From Candidatus Fermentithermobacillaceae bacterium (GTDB taxonomy: Bacteria; Bacillota; Sulfobacillia; Fermentithermobacillales; DUSS01): a stretch of 64,000 nt of DNA. The stretch spans positions 34,646 to 98,645 of the forward strand of contig DUSS01000009.1 of the NCBI GenBank assembly GCA_012842495.1. Reading direction: 5' to 3'. A program made the position numbers and the translations under genes. The notes beneath the pieces were generated by a model that ran no database searches, was not told where the DNA came from, and saw only the letters and a program-made list of their open reading frames with translations. This document shows, one piece after another, positions 63,795 to 64,000 of the stretch (its first letter is position 1; each line of letters opens with the position of its first letter).

Positions 63795-64000
63795 CTGCCT
63801 TCAGACGATGGAGTCTCAGGTCTCAGAGTTGACGTGTTAACCAACTTCTCGTCGAAATATATGTTCAGCTGTGCCTCGGCACCTACCCATTCAACGCGCA
63901 GCTCAAACTGTTCCCCCGGCTTTCTATCCTGTTCTAACACGGTTCTTTCCCCTTGGGCATCCTTGAGTACCACCTTGACCCGGACCGTATCCTTGTCGAG
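63791..64000 (-). CDS. prkC: C-terminal end of PASTA Ser/Thr kinase PrkC (rest beyond window)
   Basis: The frame is open to the window edge, and only about 69 C-terminal codons are present. The sequence EQDRKPGEQFELRVEWVG and LNIYFDEKLVNTSTLRPE resembles the extracellular tail after the PASTA repeats of PrkC-type kinases, which sense cell-wall muropeptides. The position directly before rsgA and rpe supports this. The kinase domain itself is not visible. Confidence 0.7.
   Translation of the reverse strand, partial: LDKDTVRVKVVLKDAQGERTVLEQDRKPGEQFELRVEWVGAEAQLNIYFDEKLVNTSTLRPETPSSEGR

Overview
The window looks like chromosome from a spore-forming, low-to-mid GC Gram-positive (Bacillota, Clostridia-like) bacterium. 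Evidence for this is the collinear block prkC-rsgA-rpe / rpmB / asp23-fakA-recG / coaD / ylbJ / rpmF / fapR-plsX-fabH-fabD-fabG-acpP-fabF / rnc-smc-ftsY / ylxM-ffh-rpsP-khpA-ylqD-trmD-rplS-lepB-rbgA. Sporulation and germination genes (gpr, an alpha/beta small acid-soluble spore protein, ylbJ) are present, as are a SCIFF peptide with its radical SAM maturase, and SLH surface domains. I saw no rRNA, tRNA or CRISPR array.

Region 1 (1-4.8 kb): the 3'-open end of recJ, a LapA-like membrane protein, the scfA/scfB ranthipeptide pair, and a HAD phosphatase broken by a one-base frameshift. Region 2 (4.8-12 kb) is an accessory graveyard. Intact genes (two methyltransferases, an SDR oxidoreductase, an XRE regulator, a membrane-anchored unknown) sit among remnants: an internally deleted glmL/mutL, an ImmA peptidase cut at its HExxH motif, a PEP-utilising enzyme fused behind an IS256-type transposase start, and an IS21 istA stub. 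Region 3 (12-14.7 kb) has a short-form alpha-glucan phosphorylase with a LacI/GalR-type palindrome upstream and a decayed second phosphorylase fragment.

Region 4 (14.7-21.8 kb) is the most interesting part: a RiPP-type locus. It has a 676-residue HTH-TPR regulator, a tiny membrane-peptide ORF, three tandem paralogous precursor peptides (43, 43 and 41 aa) missed by ordinary ORF length cut-offs, a radical SAM-SPASM maturase, and an ABC exporter. The precursors share the leader start MFKVEKVSLP (MFRVEKVSLP, MFKVERITLP) and end in Cys-Gly repeats of the CX3C type. A perfect 14-bp inverted repeat lies between precursors and maturase. Two diverged direct repeats (about 14.2 and 21.7 kb) bracket the whole unit, which suggests it arrived as one segment.

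Region 5 (21.9-25 kb): a PepSY remnant, a TPR membrane protein and an SLH surface protein. Region 6 (25-64 kb) is the housekeeping core: ribosome/tRNA/SRP operon, prolyl oligopeptidase, FtsY-SMC-RNase III, an ECF sigma factor with a DUF4179 membrane partner, the FapR-controlled fatty acid operon with a DegV/FakB protein that would pair with FakA, then sporulation, recG and prkC-rsgA-rpe genes. Within it rimM is absent from its usual place before trmD, and the YlbL-type Lon-domain protein lacks its PDZ domain.
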